A stretch of 64,000 nt of DNA. It comes from Aestuariirhabdus sp049985285. Its GTDB lineage: Bacteria; Pseudomonadota; Gammaproteobacteria; Pseudomonadales; Aestuariirhabdaceae. Each line of letters begins with the position of its first letter. Positions within the stretch are counted from its first letter, which is position 1. Below are positions 8,232-17,394 of this stretch, in pieces. The DNA is taken from contig NZ_JBNIEU010000001.1 of the NCBI RefSeq assembly GCF_049985285.1, positions 558,001-622,000 on the forward strand, in the 5' to 3' direction. The notes under the pieces are model-generated. The model made no database searches. It saw only the letters and a list, made by a program, of their open reading frames with translations, and was not told the DNA's origin. Both the position numbers and the translations under genes were made by a program.

Positions 8232-9209
8232 CTAACTGCAGTAGCGCTGCCGATACTCTTTGGGGGAGTGGCCGGTCCAACGCTTGAACGCATGGTGAAA
8301 TCCACTGACGTCGGCGAAACCAAGCTGATCAGAGATCGAGGCCAGATTCAGGCGGTGGTCTTTAAGCATACGCAAGGAGTGGTGCTTCTTAACGCAGTCG
8401 CGTAACTGAACAAAGGTGACCTGATAGCTTTTCAAGTGTCTCTGCAGAGTGCGAGCACTCATATTCAGCTCCCCGGCAGCATCCTCAATCTTGAGGGGAA
8501 CCTTGGCGATATTAAGCTCAATAAAATCCAGCGTCTCCCGTATCAACGGGTGGTCGAAGCGCAGACGGTCGATGACCGGGTCACCGTTATGATTATGCCG
8601 CGCCACCTGCCCGGGGAGCGGGCGCGAAAGCTGATCACTGGCCACCACCAGCTCGTTGTAAGTTCTCGAAAAACGCAACTCGGAGGCAAAGGCCGCCTGG
8701 GTGTCCGCACCATAAACGGGGACCGTATGGCTGAACTCGACCGATATTTCGCCTCTCTCCAACTCGCAAAGACAGAGGATAAAACGGTAAAGCGTTCGAA
8801 GCTTGAATTCGACAACTTCCGCATCCACCATGCGCGGCGCTAATAGCACCAAACGGCATCGATCCCCCCGCTCCTGCAGGGTAAAATCCAACAACGGGTT
8901 ATCGCCGCAAAATTCATGCACCACCGCGTCACGCAGACTGTAAGCACCTTCGACCTCGCCCCGTAGATAGGGCTCGCTGAGTTGATGCGCCAACAACTTG
9001 CCGTATTCCAGCATCAGCGGAAATCGACCACAGGAACTCTTGAGGGTATTCAGGGCCTGATTAAAGCTAATCTCATCGATAGCCGCGCCCTCAACCGCCA
9101 ACTGGCCTCGCTCAAGGTCATCGGGATGGAACAGCTCTTTTTGATCGATACCCTGCTGCTGGGCGAGTTCGACCAGTGCAGACAAATAGCTTGAAGGGAC
9201 TCGATTCAT
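8232..9209 (-). CDS. AraC-family transcriptional regulator
   Basis: A 325-residue regulator. The N-terminal 200 residues resemble the arabinose-binding-like ligand domain of OruR/ArgR-type AraC proteins (DUF4880-like layout not seen; call from general pattern). The C-terminal 100 residues are a double helix-turn-helix: KIEDAAGELNMSARTLQRHL, then LASISDQLGFADVSGFHHAF and the closing motif WTGHSPKEYRQRY. The target is unknown. No divergent metabolic operon sits beside it; ilvA follows upstream on the same strand, so regulation of a neighbour is not evident. Confidence 0.9.
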   Translation of the reverse strand: MNRVPSSYLSALVELAQQQGIDQKELFHPDDLERGQLAVEGAAIDEISFNQALNTLKSSCGRFPLMLEYGKLLAHQLSEPYLRGEVEGAYSLRDAVVHEFCGDNPLLDFTLQERGDRCRLVLLAPRMVDAEVVEFKLRTLYRFILCLCELERGEISVEFSHTVPVYGADTQAAFASELRFSRTYNELVVASDQLSRPLPGQVARHNHNGDPVIDRLRFDHPLIRETLDFIELNIAKVPLKIEDAAGELNMSARTLQRHLKSYQVTFVQLRDCVKKHHSLRMLKDHRLNLASISDQLGFADVSGFHHAFKRWTGHSPKEYRQRYCS

Positions 9210-9288
9210 GATCGGTGATCTATTCTCGTTGTTTTTATTATTGATTATCCGTTAAAAATCTATCTCACAACCCCTCGCGAATCAACCA

Positions 9289-9302
9289 TAGACCAAGGTC
9301 TA
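9289..9302. promoter_or_regulatory. Perfect palindrome upstream of the AraC gene
   Basis: TAGACCAAGGTCTA is a perfect two-fold palindrome 80 bases upstream of the AraC-family start. It could be an operator for this regulator or another dimeric protein. AraC proteins more often use direct repeats, so the link is only positional. Confidence 0.3.
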
Positions 9303-9441
9303 AGAGCGCAGAAAACTAGCCCTGGACCCGCTTGAACGCCTCTAGAACAGGGCCTGCCAGCCAGCAGCCCCTAACCAACAGGGGTGACTGACGGTACCTC
9401 GAAGGCACCGCCACCTCGGCAATCAGCCTCCCGTTCCGAGA

Positions 9442-10956
9442 TCAACCAAGAAACAGTCGGTAGGCGGTATTATCGGTTTCCTCCCAGTAATGGTAGCCGA
9501 TCTCATCGAGAAAGCGCTCCAGCTCTACTTTCTCTGTCGCAGGCACCTGCATACCAATCAACACCCGCCCATAAGCCGCCCCATGATTACGGTAGTGAAA
9601 CATGGATATGTTCCAACGCTGCCCCAGCTTATTCAGGAAATTGAGCAGCGCTCCCGGACGCTCGGGAAATTCGAACCGATAAACAAACTCGTTCTCACCG
9701 CTCGGTGCGTGACCTCCCCCCATATGCCGAATATGCAACTTGGCAATTTCGTTGTCGGTAAGATCCTCTACCGGATAACCCTTCTGCTCCAACAGGGCTA
9801 CCAGATCTTCACGAGTGTCGGTATCGGGCTTGGTCTGTACGCCCACAAAAATTCGCGCCTGCTCGGGATCGTGAAAACGGTAGTTAAACTCGGTGATGGC
9901 GCGCTTGCCGAGTGTATGGCAAAACTTGCGAAAGCTGCCTGGCTGCTCCGAGAGGGTCACCGCGATGATCGCCTCGCGCTTTTCACCCAGCTCGGCCCGC
10001 TCCGATATATAACGCAAGCGATCAAAATTGACATTGGCTCCGCTGTCTATCGCCACCAGGGTTTGATTCTCAATCCCGCCGCGCTCGACATAGCGCTTAA
10101 TACCCGCGACGGCAAGTGCGCCCGCAGGTTCGGCGATGGAGCGAGTATCATCGTAGATATCCTTGACCGCGGCACAGATCTCATCGGCAGTCACGGTGAT
10201 CACCTCGTCGACGACCTGCTTACACACCCGGAATGTCTCCTTACCAATCTGAGCGACGGCGACGCCATCGGCAAAGATCCCTACCTGCGACAGGACCACC
10301 CGCCGATTTTTTTCCAGCGCGGCTTTCAAGCACGCCGACTCCTCGTACTCGACCCCGATAATACGGATCTCCGGACGCAGATATTTAATATAAGCACCAA
10401 TGCCCGCGATCAAGCCACCACCGCCAACAGGGATGAAAATTGCGTCGATCGGATCACTGTACTGGCGCAAAATCTCCATCGCGATGGTGCCTTGCCCGGC
10501 AATGGTGTCGACATCGTCGTAAGGGTGGATATAAACGTACCCCTTCTCCTCCACCAGTTTCTGCGAATAAGCCAGGGCTTCATCAAAAGCGTCACCGTGC
10601 AGTACCACCCGCGCGCCCCGTGCCCGCACCGCCTTCACCTTGATCTCGGGTGTGGTCTTGGGCATCACAATTACCGCTTTGATGCCAAGGCGCTTGGCAG
10701 CCAGGGCAAGGCCCTGGGCATGATTACCGGCCGAGGCGGCGATCACTCCGCACTCGCGCTCGGCCGCAGAGAGCTGGGAAACCTTGTTGTACGCCCCGCG
10801 AATTTTGAACGAGAACACCGGCTGCAGGTCTTCACGCTTGAGCAGAACCCGATTCTGCAAACGCTCGGAAAGGAAGGGAGCCTCATGGATGGGGGTTTCC
10901 ACCGCCACATCGTAGACACGGGCTTCGAGGATTTTCTTGATATATTTTTGCGGCAT
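9442..10956 (-). CDS. ilvA: Biosynthetic threonine ammonia-lyase IlvA
   Basis: A 504-residue PLP enzyme from the ATG at 10956, where MPQKYIKKILEARVYDVAVE begins the normal N-terminus; a frame continuing to 11028 runs into the rpiA promoter side. The PLP lysine lies in SFKIRGAYNK (about residue 52), the phosphate loop is GGGGLIAGI, and two ACT-like domains fill the C-terminal 180 residues (one starting LSEQPGSFRKFCHTLG). It deaminates threonine to 2-oxobutanoate, the first step of isoleucine synthesis, and the two regulatory domains predict isoleucine inhibition and valine activation. Divergent from rpiA, an arrangement shared with many gammaproteobacteria. Confidence 0.96.
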   Translation of the reverse strand: MPQKYIKKILEARVYDVAVETPIHEAPFLSERLQNRVLLKREDLQPVFSFKIRGAYNKVSQLSAAERECGVIAASAGNHAQGLALAAKRLGIKAVIVMPKTTPEIKVKAVRARGARVVLHGDAFDEALAYSQKLVEEKGYVYIHPYDDVDTIAGQGTIAMEILRQYSDPIDAIFIPVGGGGLIAGIGAYIKYLRPEIRIIGVEYEESACLKAALEKNRRVVLSQVGIFADGVAVAQIGKETFRVCKQVVDEVITVTADEICAAVKDIYDDTRSIAEPAGALAVAGIKRYVERGGIENQTLVAIDSGANVNFDRLRYISERAELGEKREAIIAVTLSEQPGSFRKFCHTLGKRAITEFNYRFHDPEQARIFVGVQTKPDTDTREDLVALLEQKGYPVEDLTDNEIAKLHIRHMGGGHAPSGENEFVYRFEFPERPGALLNFLNKLGQRWNISMFHYRNHGAAYGRVLIGMQVPATEKVELERFLDEIGYHYWEETDNTAYRLFLG

Positions 10957-11135
10957 TGCGTCGGCTTCACGTGGCGAAAAAACGCCCCATTCTAGACTAT
11001 TGGCCGAGACGGAGCCACGCTGTTTCACGTCGACCGGGGCTCTTCATGGCGCCAAGAATGCGACCCCACGGTTTTTCCCTACCTCGGGCAAGGGTATACT
11101 CTATGCTTCAAAGCGCCCCCACCACAGGTATACCC

Positions 11136-11807
11136 ATGAATCAGGATGAACTCAAACAAGCCGTTGCCAATGCCGCCCTCGAGGCAATTCGCCCGAAGCT
11201 GGAGCGGGAATCAATTATCGGTATCGGCACCGGCTCCACCGCCAACTGCTTTATCGATGCACTGGCGAATGTAAAGCAGTTGTTTGATGGTGCCGTCGCG
11301 AGCTCCGAAGCCAGTGCAGAGCGGCTCAAGTCCCACGGCATTCCTGTCTACGACCTGAATGCAGTGAACTCGATTCAGTTTTATATCGATGGCGCCGACG
11401 AGAGTAATGATCGCCTGGAGTTAATCAAGGGTGGCGGCGGCGCCCTCACACGGGAGAAAATTGTGGCGGCGGTTTCCGATCAGTTCATCTGCATCGCCGA
11501 CGAAAGCAAATTGGTACCCGTGCTCGGAGGTTTTCCGCTGCCCGTCGAGGTCATCCCCATGGCCCGTAGCTACGTTGCCCGTGAACTGGTAAAACTGGGG
11601 GGCGACCCGGTCTATCGAAGCGGGTTCGTGACCGACAACGGCAATGTCATTCTGGATCTGCATAACCTACAGATCAGCGTAGCAACCACCCTGGAAGAGC
11701 AGATCAACAATATTACCGGCGTGGTCACCAACGGACTGTTTGCCGTGCGGCCAGCCAACCTGCTGCTGCTGGGAACCCAACAGGGCGTCAAGGAATACCG
11801 AAACTAG
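11136..11807 (+). CDS. rpiA: Ribose-5-phosphate isomerase A
   Basis: A 223-residue RpiA starting at the ATG at 11136 (MNQDELKQAVANAALE); upstream in-frame codons belong to the ilvA-rpiA intergenic region. Phosphate and catalytic motifs are present: GIGTGSTANCFIDAL, FYIDGADESND and the KGGGGALTREKI loop containing the catalytic residues. It interconverts ribose-5-phosphate and ribulose-5-phosphate in the pentose phosphate pathway. The following response-regulator gene begins 17 bases later and may share its transcript. Confidence 0.96.
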   Translation: MNQDELKQAVANAALEAIRPKLERESIIGIGTGSTANCFIDALANVKQLFDGAVASSEASAERLKSHGIPVYDLNAVNSIQFYIDGADESNDRLELIKGGGGALTREKIVAAVSDQFICIADESKLVPVLGGFPLPVEVIPMARSYVARELVKLGGDPVYRSGFVTDNGNVILDLHNLQISVATTLEEQINNITGVVTNGLFAVRPANLLLLGTQQGVKEYRN

Positions 11808-11824
11808 GAGTACCGCCCGAGAGC

Positions 11825-13456
11825 ATGGTCAACTACGCTACCAAGCGCCTGCTGATCGTCGATGACTTCGAGAGCTTTCGCCTGTCACTCAAGCGCATGC
11901 TCAACAGCATCGGCATCGACGACGTCGACATTGTCGGTAACGGCCGCGATGCGGTGCGCCAATGCCGGGAAAATCGCTACGACGGGATTCTGTGCGATTA
12001 CAACCTCGGGCAGGGCAAGAACGGCCAGCAGGTGCTAGAGGAGCTGCAACACCGTAAAATCCTTAAGCACAGCACCCTGTTCATCATGATTAGCGCCGAG
12101 ACGGGGCGCGAAATGGTGCTCGGTGCCCTCGAATACAGCCCGGACGGCTACATATCCAAACCCTTCACCCAGGCATCGTTGCACAAGAGGCTGGATAGCT
12201 TCTTCGCGCGCCAGGAAGAGCTCGCCCCCATCCTCAGTGCGCTCGACCAAAACAACGACGAGGAAGCTCTCAGGCTATGCCAGCAAAAGGCCGCGCAACC
12301 CGGACGCTACCGCAGCTGGTGCTTGCAACAATTGGCCGAGTTGCAAATTCGCACGACCGACTTCAGCGGTGCGAAGGAGACCTGCGAACAACTACTCGCA
12401 GGTCGGCAGCAAGATCTTCCACGCTTGCTGTTGGCTCGTATCGCAATAGAGGAGAAGCAGTTTGAGCGCGCGATCTCACTGCTGGAGGAGGTACTGGAAC
12501 ACAACCCAAACTTCGCCCGCGCCTGTGACCTGATCGCCCAGTGCCATCGTCACATGGGACAACCTCAACAGGCCCAACAGGCGCTGGAGCGCGCCACCGC
12601 CATCTCCCCCCACTACCTCAATCGCCAGCAGGCGCTCGCCGCTCAGTGCCAGCAAAACGAAGATATGGATTCCGCCACGCGAGCCTGGCGCTCCACTGTG
12701 GAGCTCAGCCAGCACTCTTGCATGGAAGCCCCCGAACAGTACCTCAACCTGGCGCGCTGCCTGGGAGAGAACGCCAGCGACAACGACGATCAGGGGAGCA
12801 AGCTGGCGCGCGAAGCCTTGCAGATGCTGGATCGTGCCCGCGATCGTTTCGCTGATAGCCCCGCGCTACGGCTGGAAAGCTCCGTCGTCGAGGCCCAAAT
12901 CCATATCAGCCAGAACCATAGTGATGCCGCAGAAAAATCCCTGCTGCAAGCCAAAAACTATTTTTCCGAACTGGATACCGATCAGAGGCAACAGCTGCAG
13001 TTGGAGCTGGGTAAAACCCTGCTGCAGGCCGGCCAACAGGAGCAGGGCGAACAGATCCTTAATGAGCTAGCATCCGCCAGCCCCGAACAAAGCGACATAC
13101 ACGCACGTATCGCATCGGTGCTGGACGAGCCGGTCAGCAGCGCTCGCCGAAAGCAGGCGGCCGAGTTTAACCAGCAGGGGATAGACGCCTTTAAGAATGA
13201 AAACTTTGAGCAGGCCATGGCGCTCTTTATCGAGGCGCAAGGCTTATCCAGCCGCCACCCGGGGGTCAACCTTAACCTGATTCAGGCGTCTCTTAAGCAG
13301 AGCCCCATCGACGGCAAACGCGCCGAGCACTACCAGAGATGCCAGGCAGCGCTAGAGCAAATCGCTCACCTCAAACCAACCCACCACCAATGGGAACGCT
13401 ACCAACACCTCAAGCAGCAAGTCGCCAGCCGTCTGGCCCCCGCTTCCGAAACCTAG
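11825..13456 (+). CDS. Response regulator with C-terminal TPR array
   Basis: A 543-residue protein with an N-terminal receiver domain (residues about 6-130): acidic pocket LLIVDDFESF, phosphoacceptor D58 in GILCDYNLG, and SKPF lysine loop. There is no DNA-binding domain; instead residues 140-540 are tetratricopeptide-like helical repeats (for example AISLLEEVLEHNPNFARACD), ending in a last repeat pair (FNQQGIDAFKNENFEQAMAL). Output is therefore likely through protein-protein contact. It is followed 12 bases later by a soluble histidine kinase, making a probable two-component pair. Partner and stimulus are unknown. Confidence 0.88.
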   Translation: MVNYATKRLLIVDDFESFRLSLKRMLNSIGIDDVDIVGNGRDAVRQCRENRYDGILCDYNLGQGKNGQQVLEELQHRKILKHSTLFIMISAETGREMVLGALEYSPDGYISKPFTQASLHKRLDSFFARQEELAPILSALDQNNDEEALRLCQQKAAQPGRYRSWCLQQLAELQIRTTDFSGAKETCEQLLAGRQQDLPRLLLARIAIEEKQFERAISLLEEVLEHNPNFARACDLIAQCHRHMGQPQQAQQALERATAISPHYLNRQQALAAQCQQNEDMDSATRAWRSTVELSQHSCMEAPEQYLNLARCLGENASDNDDQGSKLAREALQMLDRARDRFADSPALRLESSVVEAQIHISQNHSDAAEKSLLQAKNYFSELDTDQRQQLQLELGKTLLQAGQQEQGEQILNELASASPEQSDIHARIASVLDEPVSSARRKQAAEFNQQGIDAFKNENFEQAMALFIEAQGLSSRHPGVNLNLIQASLKQSPIDGKRAEHYQRCQAALEQIAHLKPTHHQWERYQHLKQQVASRLAPASET

Positions 13457-13468
13457 CCAGGCGCCCAC

Positions 13469-14164
13469 ATGACTCAAAAAAAACACCCCCACATCAATTT
13501 CTCGACCGTACTGGCATCCTCTGTACACGACATGAAAAATTCACTGGGACTCCTGCTGAATTCGGTCGACAGTCTCTGCGCCACGCACCCGCCAACCACT
13601 CCCGAGGAGTACGCACGTTACTCACAGCTCAACTACGAAGCCTCGCGGGTGAATAACAACCTGATCCAGCTACTGAGCATCTATCGCCTGCAACAGGATC
13701 AGCTGCCGCTCTCCATCGAAGAGATCTACGTTAGCGATCTGCTGGAGGAGCAGCTCGCGCTCAACGAGCCCCTATTGCAAGCCCGACGCATCACCCCAAA
13801 ACTGGAGTGCGAGCAGGAGTTGGTGGGCTATTTTGATCAACAGCTAATTGCTGGCACCCTCAACAACGTCATTCTCAACAGCATTCGCTACACCGAGGAC
13901 AAGCTACAGATCAGCGCTTACCCCCAGGACAATTTCCTGGTCATCGAGGTGGAGGACAATGGGGCCGGATACCCCGAGGAGATGTGCCGCCAGGGAGGCA
14001 AAGAGCCGGGCCCCGTAGATTTCAGCAGTGGCAGCACCCAACTGGGGCTCTACTTTTCTCGTGAAATCGCACGCTTGCACCAACAAGGAGAGCACTTCGG
14101 GTATATAGAGCTTTCCAACGGAGGTTCTCTTGGGGGCGGCGTATTCAAGCTCTACCTGCCCTGA
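13469..14164 (+). CDS. Small soluble sensor histidine kinase
   Basis: A 231-residue kinase without membrane segments or sensor domain. An H-box-like motif SSVHDMKNSLGLLL places the candidate phospho-histidine at residue 20; the ATPase half has an N-box (NNVILNSIRY), a G1 box (VEDNGAGYP) and a C-terminal glycine loop (STQLGLYFSREIARLH). The dimerisation region is short. It probably phosphorylates the adjacent REC-TPR protein. With no visible input domain, signal sensing would need a partner, perhaps bound by the TPR protein. It ends at a large hairpin shared with convergent guaC. Confidence 0.82.
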   Translation: MTQKKHPHINFSTVLASSVHDMKNSLGLLLNSVDSLCATHPPTTPEEYARYSQLNYEASRVNNNLIQLLSIYRLQQDQLPLSIEEIYVSDLLEEQLALNEPLLQARRITPKLECEQELVGYFDQQLIAGTLNNVILNSIRYTEDKLQISAYPQDNFLVIEVEDNGAGYPEEMCRQGGKEPGPVDFSSGSTQLGLYFSREIARLHQQGEHFGYIELSNGGSLGGGVFKLYLP

Positions 14165-14178
14165 GCTACCAGTTAAGT

Positions 14179-14220
14179 TGGTGCCATTCACCCGGGCCAC
14201 AGGCCGGGTCAATGGCACCA
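14179..14220. terminator. Long bidirectional hairpin between convergent genes
   Basis: Left arm 14179-14195 and right arm 14204-14220 pair over 17 bases with one mismatch (arms TGGTGCCATT... and ...AATGGCACCA), closed by an eight-base loop. It lies between the kinase stop and the guaC stop on the other strand. No long T run follows on either side, so termination may be helped by Rho, or the hairpin may protect both 3' ends. Confidence 0.7.
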
Positions 14221-14237
14221 CATTCGCACCCCGCCCG

Positions 14238-15278
14238 CTAGCGCGAAAAGGTCTGGTTCTCCTGCTCCATAACGCGAATGAAAGTGGTCCGCTTGGAGAG
14301 TTCCTTAAGAGAGGCCGCCCCTACGTAGGTGCAAGCCGAACGCACCCCGCCCTGGATATCCCGCACCATCTCGACCACCGGCCCCCGATAGGGGACCTCA
14401 ACGGTTTTACCCTCAGACGCGCGATACTCTGCCACCCCTCCTGAATGCTTATCCATAGCGGTTTCTGAACTCATACCGTAGAACAGCTTGTAGTGCTTGC
14501 CATCGCGCTCAACCAGCTCGCCGCCGCTCTCATCGTGACCGGCAAACATGCCGCCAATCATCACCATATCGGCACCACCGCCAAACGCCTTGGCAACATC
14601 TCCTGCGCAGGCACAACCACCGTCGGAGATGATCATACCCCCAAGGCCATGCGCCGCATCCGCACACTCCATTACCGCTGACAGCTGCGGGTAACCCACT
14701 CCGGTTTTAACCCGGGTGGTACAGACCGAACCCGGCCCAATTCCCACCTTAACGACGTCTGCACCCGACAGAATCAACTCCTCGACCATCTCTCCGGTTA
14801 CCACGTTGCCGGCAACAATCACCTTGTCGGGACAGGCTTTGCGCACCCTGCGCAGATAGTCGACAAACGCTTCCGAATAACCGTTAGCCACATCGATACA
14901 GATAAAGCGCAGCTGGGGATGCTGCTTGAGAATCGCCTGCAGGCGCGTAAAGTCATCACCCGAGGTGCCGGTACTGACCATAATATGCTGAAAAATCGAC
15001 TCCTCCTGGGTATCAACAAACTCCTGCCACCGCGCCAGGCTGTAGTGTTTGTGAATAGCCGTAAGCATGCCATGGGAAGCCAGCTCGGCGGCCATGGCGA
15101 AGGTGCCGACGGTGTCCATATTGGCGGCCACAACAGGGACGCCGGTCCAGCTACTGCCGCTGTGCAAAAAAGTATAGGTTCTATCCAGTGCAACTTGGGA
15201 TCGACTCTTGAGGGTCGATCGCTTGGGCCTGATCAGGACGTCTTTGAAACCCAGCTTTATATCGGTTTCTATGCGCAT
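14238..15278 (-). CDS. guaC: GMP reductase
   Basis: A 346-residue protein starting MRIETDIKLGFKDVLIRPKR at 15278, the same start and nearly the same length as E. coli GuaC (347); a longer frame to 15359 enters a terminator and is rejected. The IMPDH/GMPR barrel carries the catalytic cysteine in GPGSVCTTRVKTGVG (about residue 186) and the phosphate loop IISDGGCACAGDVAKAF. GMP reductase converts GMP with NADPH to IMP and ammonia in purine interconversion. It is a single-gene unit, with its own promoter expected at 15279-15336 and a terminator shared with the convergent kinase gene. Confidence 0.97.
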   Translation of the reverse strand: MRIETDIKLGFKDVLIRPKRSTLKSRSQVALDRTYTFLHSGSSWTGVPVVAANMDTVGTFAMAAELASHGMLTAIHKHYSLARWQEFVDTQEESIFQHIMVSTGTSGDDFTRLQAILKQHPQLRFICIDVANGYSEAFVDYLRRVRKACPDKVIVAGNVVTGEMVEELILSGADVVKVGIGPGSVCTTRVKTGVGYPQLSAVMECADAAHGLGGMIISDGGCACAGDVAKAFGGGADMVMIGGMFAGHDESGGELVERDGKHYKLFYGMSSETAMDKHSGGVAEYRASEGKTVEVPYRGPVVEMVRDIQGGVRSACTYVGAASLKELSKRTTFIRVMEQENQTFSR

Positions 15279-15336
15279 AATCACTCCACAAATTGGGTAG
15301 GTTGTCTTCTGCTTTTGCGTACAAGCAACAGGCATG

Positions 15337-15364
15337 AAAAAGGGGTTACCGATTGGCACCCCTG
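15337..15364 (-). terminator. Rho-independent terminator of the REC-GGDEF gene
   Basis: On the minus strand AGGGGT (15363-15358) pairs with ACCCCT (15346-15341), followed by a run of five T (15341-15337). It lies after the response-regulator stop at 15462 and before guaC, separating the two units. Confidence 0.65.
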
Positions 15365-15461
15365 AAGCTTATACCCGGCGATTCTGGGTTATTGGCTGGC
15401 GAATGTAAACCCTCCGGCCTTCCCTCCACCCCGTGCCGTAACAGGCTTACCCACGGAGCCC

Positions 15462-16373
15462 CTAACCCACATAAACCTGCACACAGTTGCGTCCCGCCTC
15501 TTTCGCACTATAGAGGGCCGAATCCGCAGCCCCCACCAGTTCGCTGACGGGCATATCAATATCCGGAACCATGGCCGCGACCCCTTCACTGATGGTGATT
15601 CGGCCCAGTGAAGAGCCGGCGTGGGGAATATTTAACGCCGCCACCGCATCGCAAAGCTTCTGCGCCAGCACCGTCGCGTCGTGATGGTCGGTTTCCGGCA
15701 ACACCGCCACAAACTCCTCCCCCCCATAGCGGGCCAGCAGATCCCCGGACCGCTGGATATGCTCCAGCAGGCAATCGGCAACTCGCTGTAGACAACGATC
15801 CCCCGCCAAATGGCCGTAGTGATCGTTGTACGCCTTGAAGTGGTCCACATCGATCATTATCAAGGCCAGCGATGTCTGGTTGCGGCAGGCCCGGCGACAC
15901 TCGCTGGCGATGCAGTCATCAAATTTGCGCCGATTGTAGACCCCAGTAAGGGCATCATGCACCGTAAGGTCGGTTAACACATCCCGTTGGTGTTTGAGCT
16001 GCAGGTGGGTACGAACCCGCGCCACCAGCACCGGGATAGAAAAGGGTTTGACGATATAGTCCACCGCCCCCAGCGACAATCCGTATGCTTCCTGCCGCTC
16101 CTGATCCTCTGTAGTAATCAAAATAATGGGTATATGGCGGGTTTTTTCATTATCCGATAACTGCCGACATAGCTCATAGCCATCGATATCCGGCATGGTG
16201 ACGTCGAGCAGGATAAGGTCCGGCAGCACATCCTGCTCGGCCCGCACCAATGCATCCTTGCCGCAGGTTGCGACATCAATGCTGAATTCGCGGCTCAGTA
16301 TCTGACCCAGGATGCGGATATTCATCTCCTCATCTTCGATGATCAGTACCGACTGCCTCTCCTTGTTAGCCAT
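15462..16373 (-). CDS. Response regulator diguanylate cyclase (REC-GGDEF)
   Basis: A 303-residue protein from the ATG at 16373, which has AAGGTG seven bases upstream; the frame continues to 16502 without a better start. Residues 8-125 are a receiver domain with phosphoacceptor aspartate in LILLDVTMPDIDG; residues 140-300 are a GGDEF domain with the active-site signature YGGEEF (about residue 214), so it should make cyclic di-GMP. An inhibitory RxxD site is not obvious before the GGEEF motif. PleD/WspR-like logic is expected: phosphorylation drives dimerisation and synthesis. No cognate kinase is adjacent. It is divergent from pdxH. Confidence 0.92.
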   Translation of the reverse strand: MANKERQSVLIIEDEEMNIRILGQILSREFSIDVATCGKDALVRAEQDVLPDLILLDVTMPDIDGYELCRQLSDNEKTRHIPIILITTEDQERQEAYGLSLGAVDYIVKPFSIPVLVARVRTHLQLKHQRDVLTDLTVHDALTGVYNRRKFDDCIASECRRACRNQTSLALIMIDVDHFKAYNDHYGHLAGDRCLQRVADCLLEHIQRSGDLLARYGGEEFVAVLPETDHHDATVLAQKLCDAVAALNIPHAGSSLGRITISEGVAAMVPDIDMPVSELVGAADSALYSAKEAGRNCVQVYVG

Positions 16374-16527
16374 TTGATGCACCTTTGCCCAAACCTCCAA
16401 AGAGTATAGATCAGCCCTGCCATAACGGATGAACCAGATCACAATTAGCCACGCAAAATAGACACTGGCCAACTCGCCACCGGCGCAGGATAATGGCGCC
16501 ACACATACAGTGACCGGAGATCATGCT

Positions 16528-17166
16528 GTGGATATCGAACAGCTCAGACGAGAGTACTTGCACGGCGGGTTGCACCGAAAAGACCTCCTCCCGGAGCCCA
16601 TCCCCCAGTTCGAGCAGTGGTTGCAACAGGCGATCGACGCCCACCTGCCCGACCCGACAGCGATGAGCGTCGCTACCGTGTCCGCTGATGGCTACCCCTC
16701 CCAGCGCATTGTGCTACTCAAGCAGGTGGATCATCGCGGCTTTGTCTTTTTTACCAATCTGGGCAGCACCAAAGCCGCCCAGATCGAAGGCAACCCCAGG
16801 GTGAGCCTGCATTTCCCCTGGCTGGAGCTGGACCGGCAGGTTATTGTCAGCGGCCACGCCACTCGCCTCAGCAACCGGGAGGTCCTGGGCTACTTCCTCA
16901 GCCGACCCAAGGAGAGTCAGCTCGCCGCATGGGCATCACGCCAAAGCCATCCGATCTCATCGCGGATGCTGCTGGAGCAGAAGTTCGCCGAAATCAAACA
17001 CAAATTTTCCCACGGAGAGGTCCCCCTGCCCTCCTTCTGGGGCGGGTTTCGAGTCGACCCACGCAGCATCGAGTTCTGGCAGGGTGGAGCTCACCGGCTC
17101 CACGATCGCTTCCTGTACACCCGGAAGGAGGATAATCAGTGGGCCATCGAGCGGCTGGCGCCCTAA
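16528..17166 (+). CDS. pdxH: Pyridoxamine 5'-phosphate oxidase
   Basis: A 212-residue FMN enzyme. I place the start at GTG 16528, giving (M)DIEQLRREYLHGGL, because CGGAG sits eight bases upstream; GTG 16510 in the same frame has no ribosome site. Family motifs are SQRIVLLKQVDHRGFVFFTN, the FMN-contact stretch ASRQSHPISSR and the C-terminal FWQGGAHRLHDRF. It oxidises pyridoxine or pyridoxamine phosphate to PLP, the cofactor of hisC, ilvA and lysA in this window. It appears monocistronic. Confidence 0.95.
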   Translation: MDIEQLRREYLHGGLHRKDLLPEPIPQFEQWLQQAIDAHLPDPTAMSVATVSADGYPSQRIVLLKQVDHRGFVFFTNLGSTKAAQIEGNPRVSLHFPWLELDRQVIVSGHATRLSNREVLGYFLSRPKESQLAAWASRQSHPISSRMLLEQKFAEIKHKFSHGEVPLPSFWGGFRVDPRSIEFWQGGAHRLHDRFLYTRKEDNQWAIERLAP

Positions 17167-17325
17167 GGCGGGGTTTCCAGCTCCAGTCGTAGGCGCTGAC
17201 CATAATCCAGCGCTTGCAAACTCTCCCCCCAGCATTGCGACACCAGACGCTCGATCAAACCGCTCTCTTGTGCACCCTCAAGCGCCTTCGCAATACAGGA
17301 CGGCTCGCCTTTCCCCTTAATCACA

Positions 17326-17355
17326 CTGTTTCCATAGCGAGCGGGCGGCTATAAT
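17326..17355 (+). promoter_or_regulatory. Putative sigma70 promoter of hisC
   Basis: TATAAT at 17350-17355 is preceded by CTGTTT (17326-17331), an 18-base spacer. The -10 is consensus; the -35 is weak. It lies 40 bases before the hisC start. Confidence 0.45.
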
Positions 17356-17394
17356 GACGGCCTTCATTTTACCCTTACCACAAGAGCCACCACC

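Noticed and set aside
9490..10995. Long open frame of 501 codons antisense to ilvA
   Set aside because: It mirrors the codons of a well-supported gene, has low-complexity histidine- and arginine-rich sequence and no family motifs; GC-rich genes commonly leave such antisense frames.
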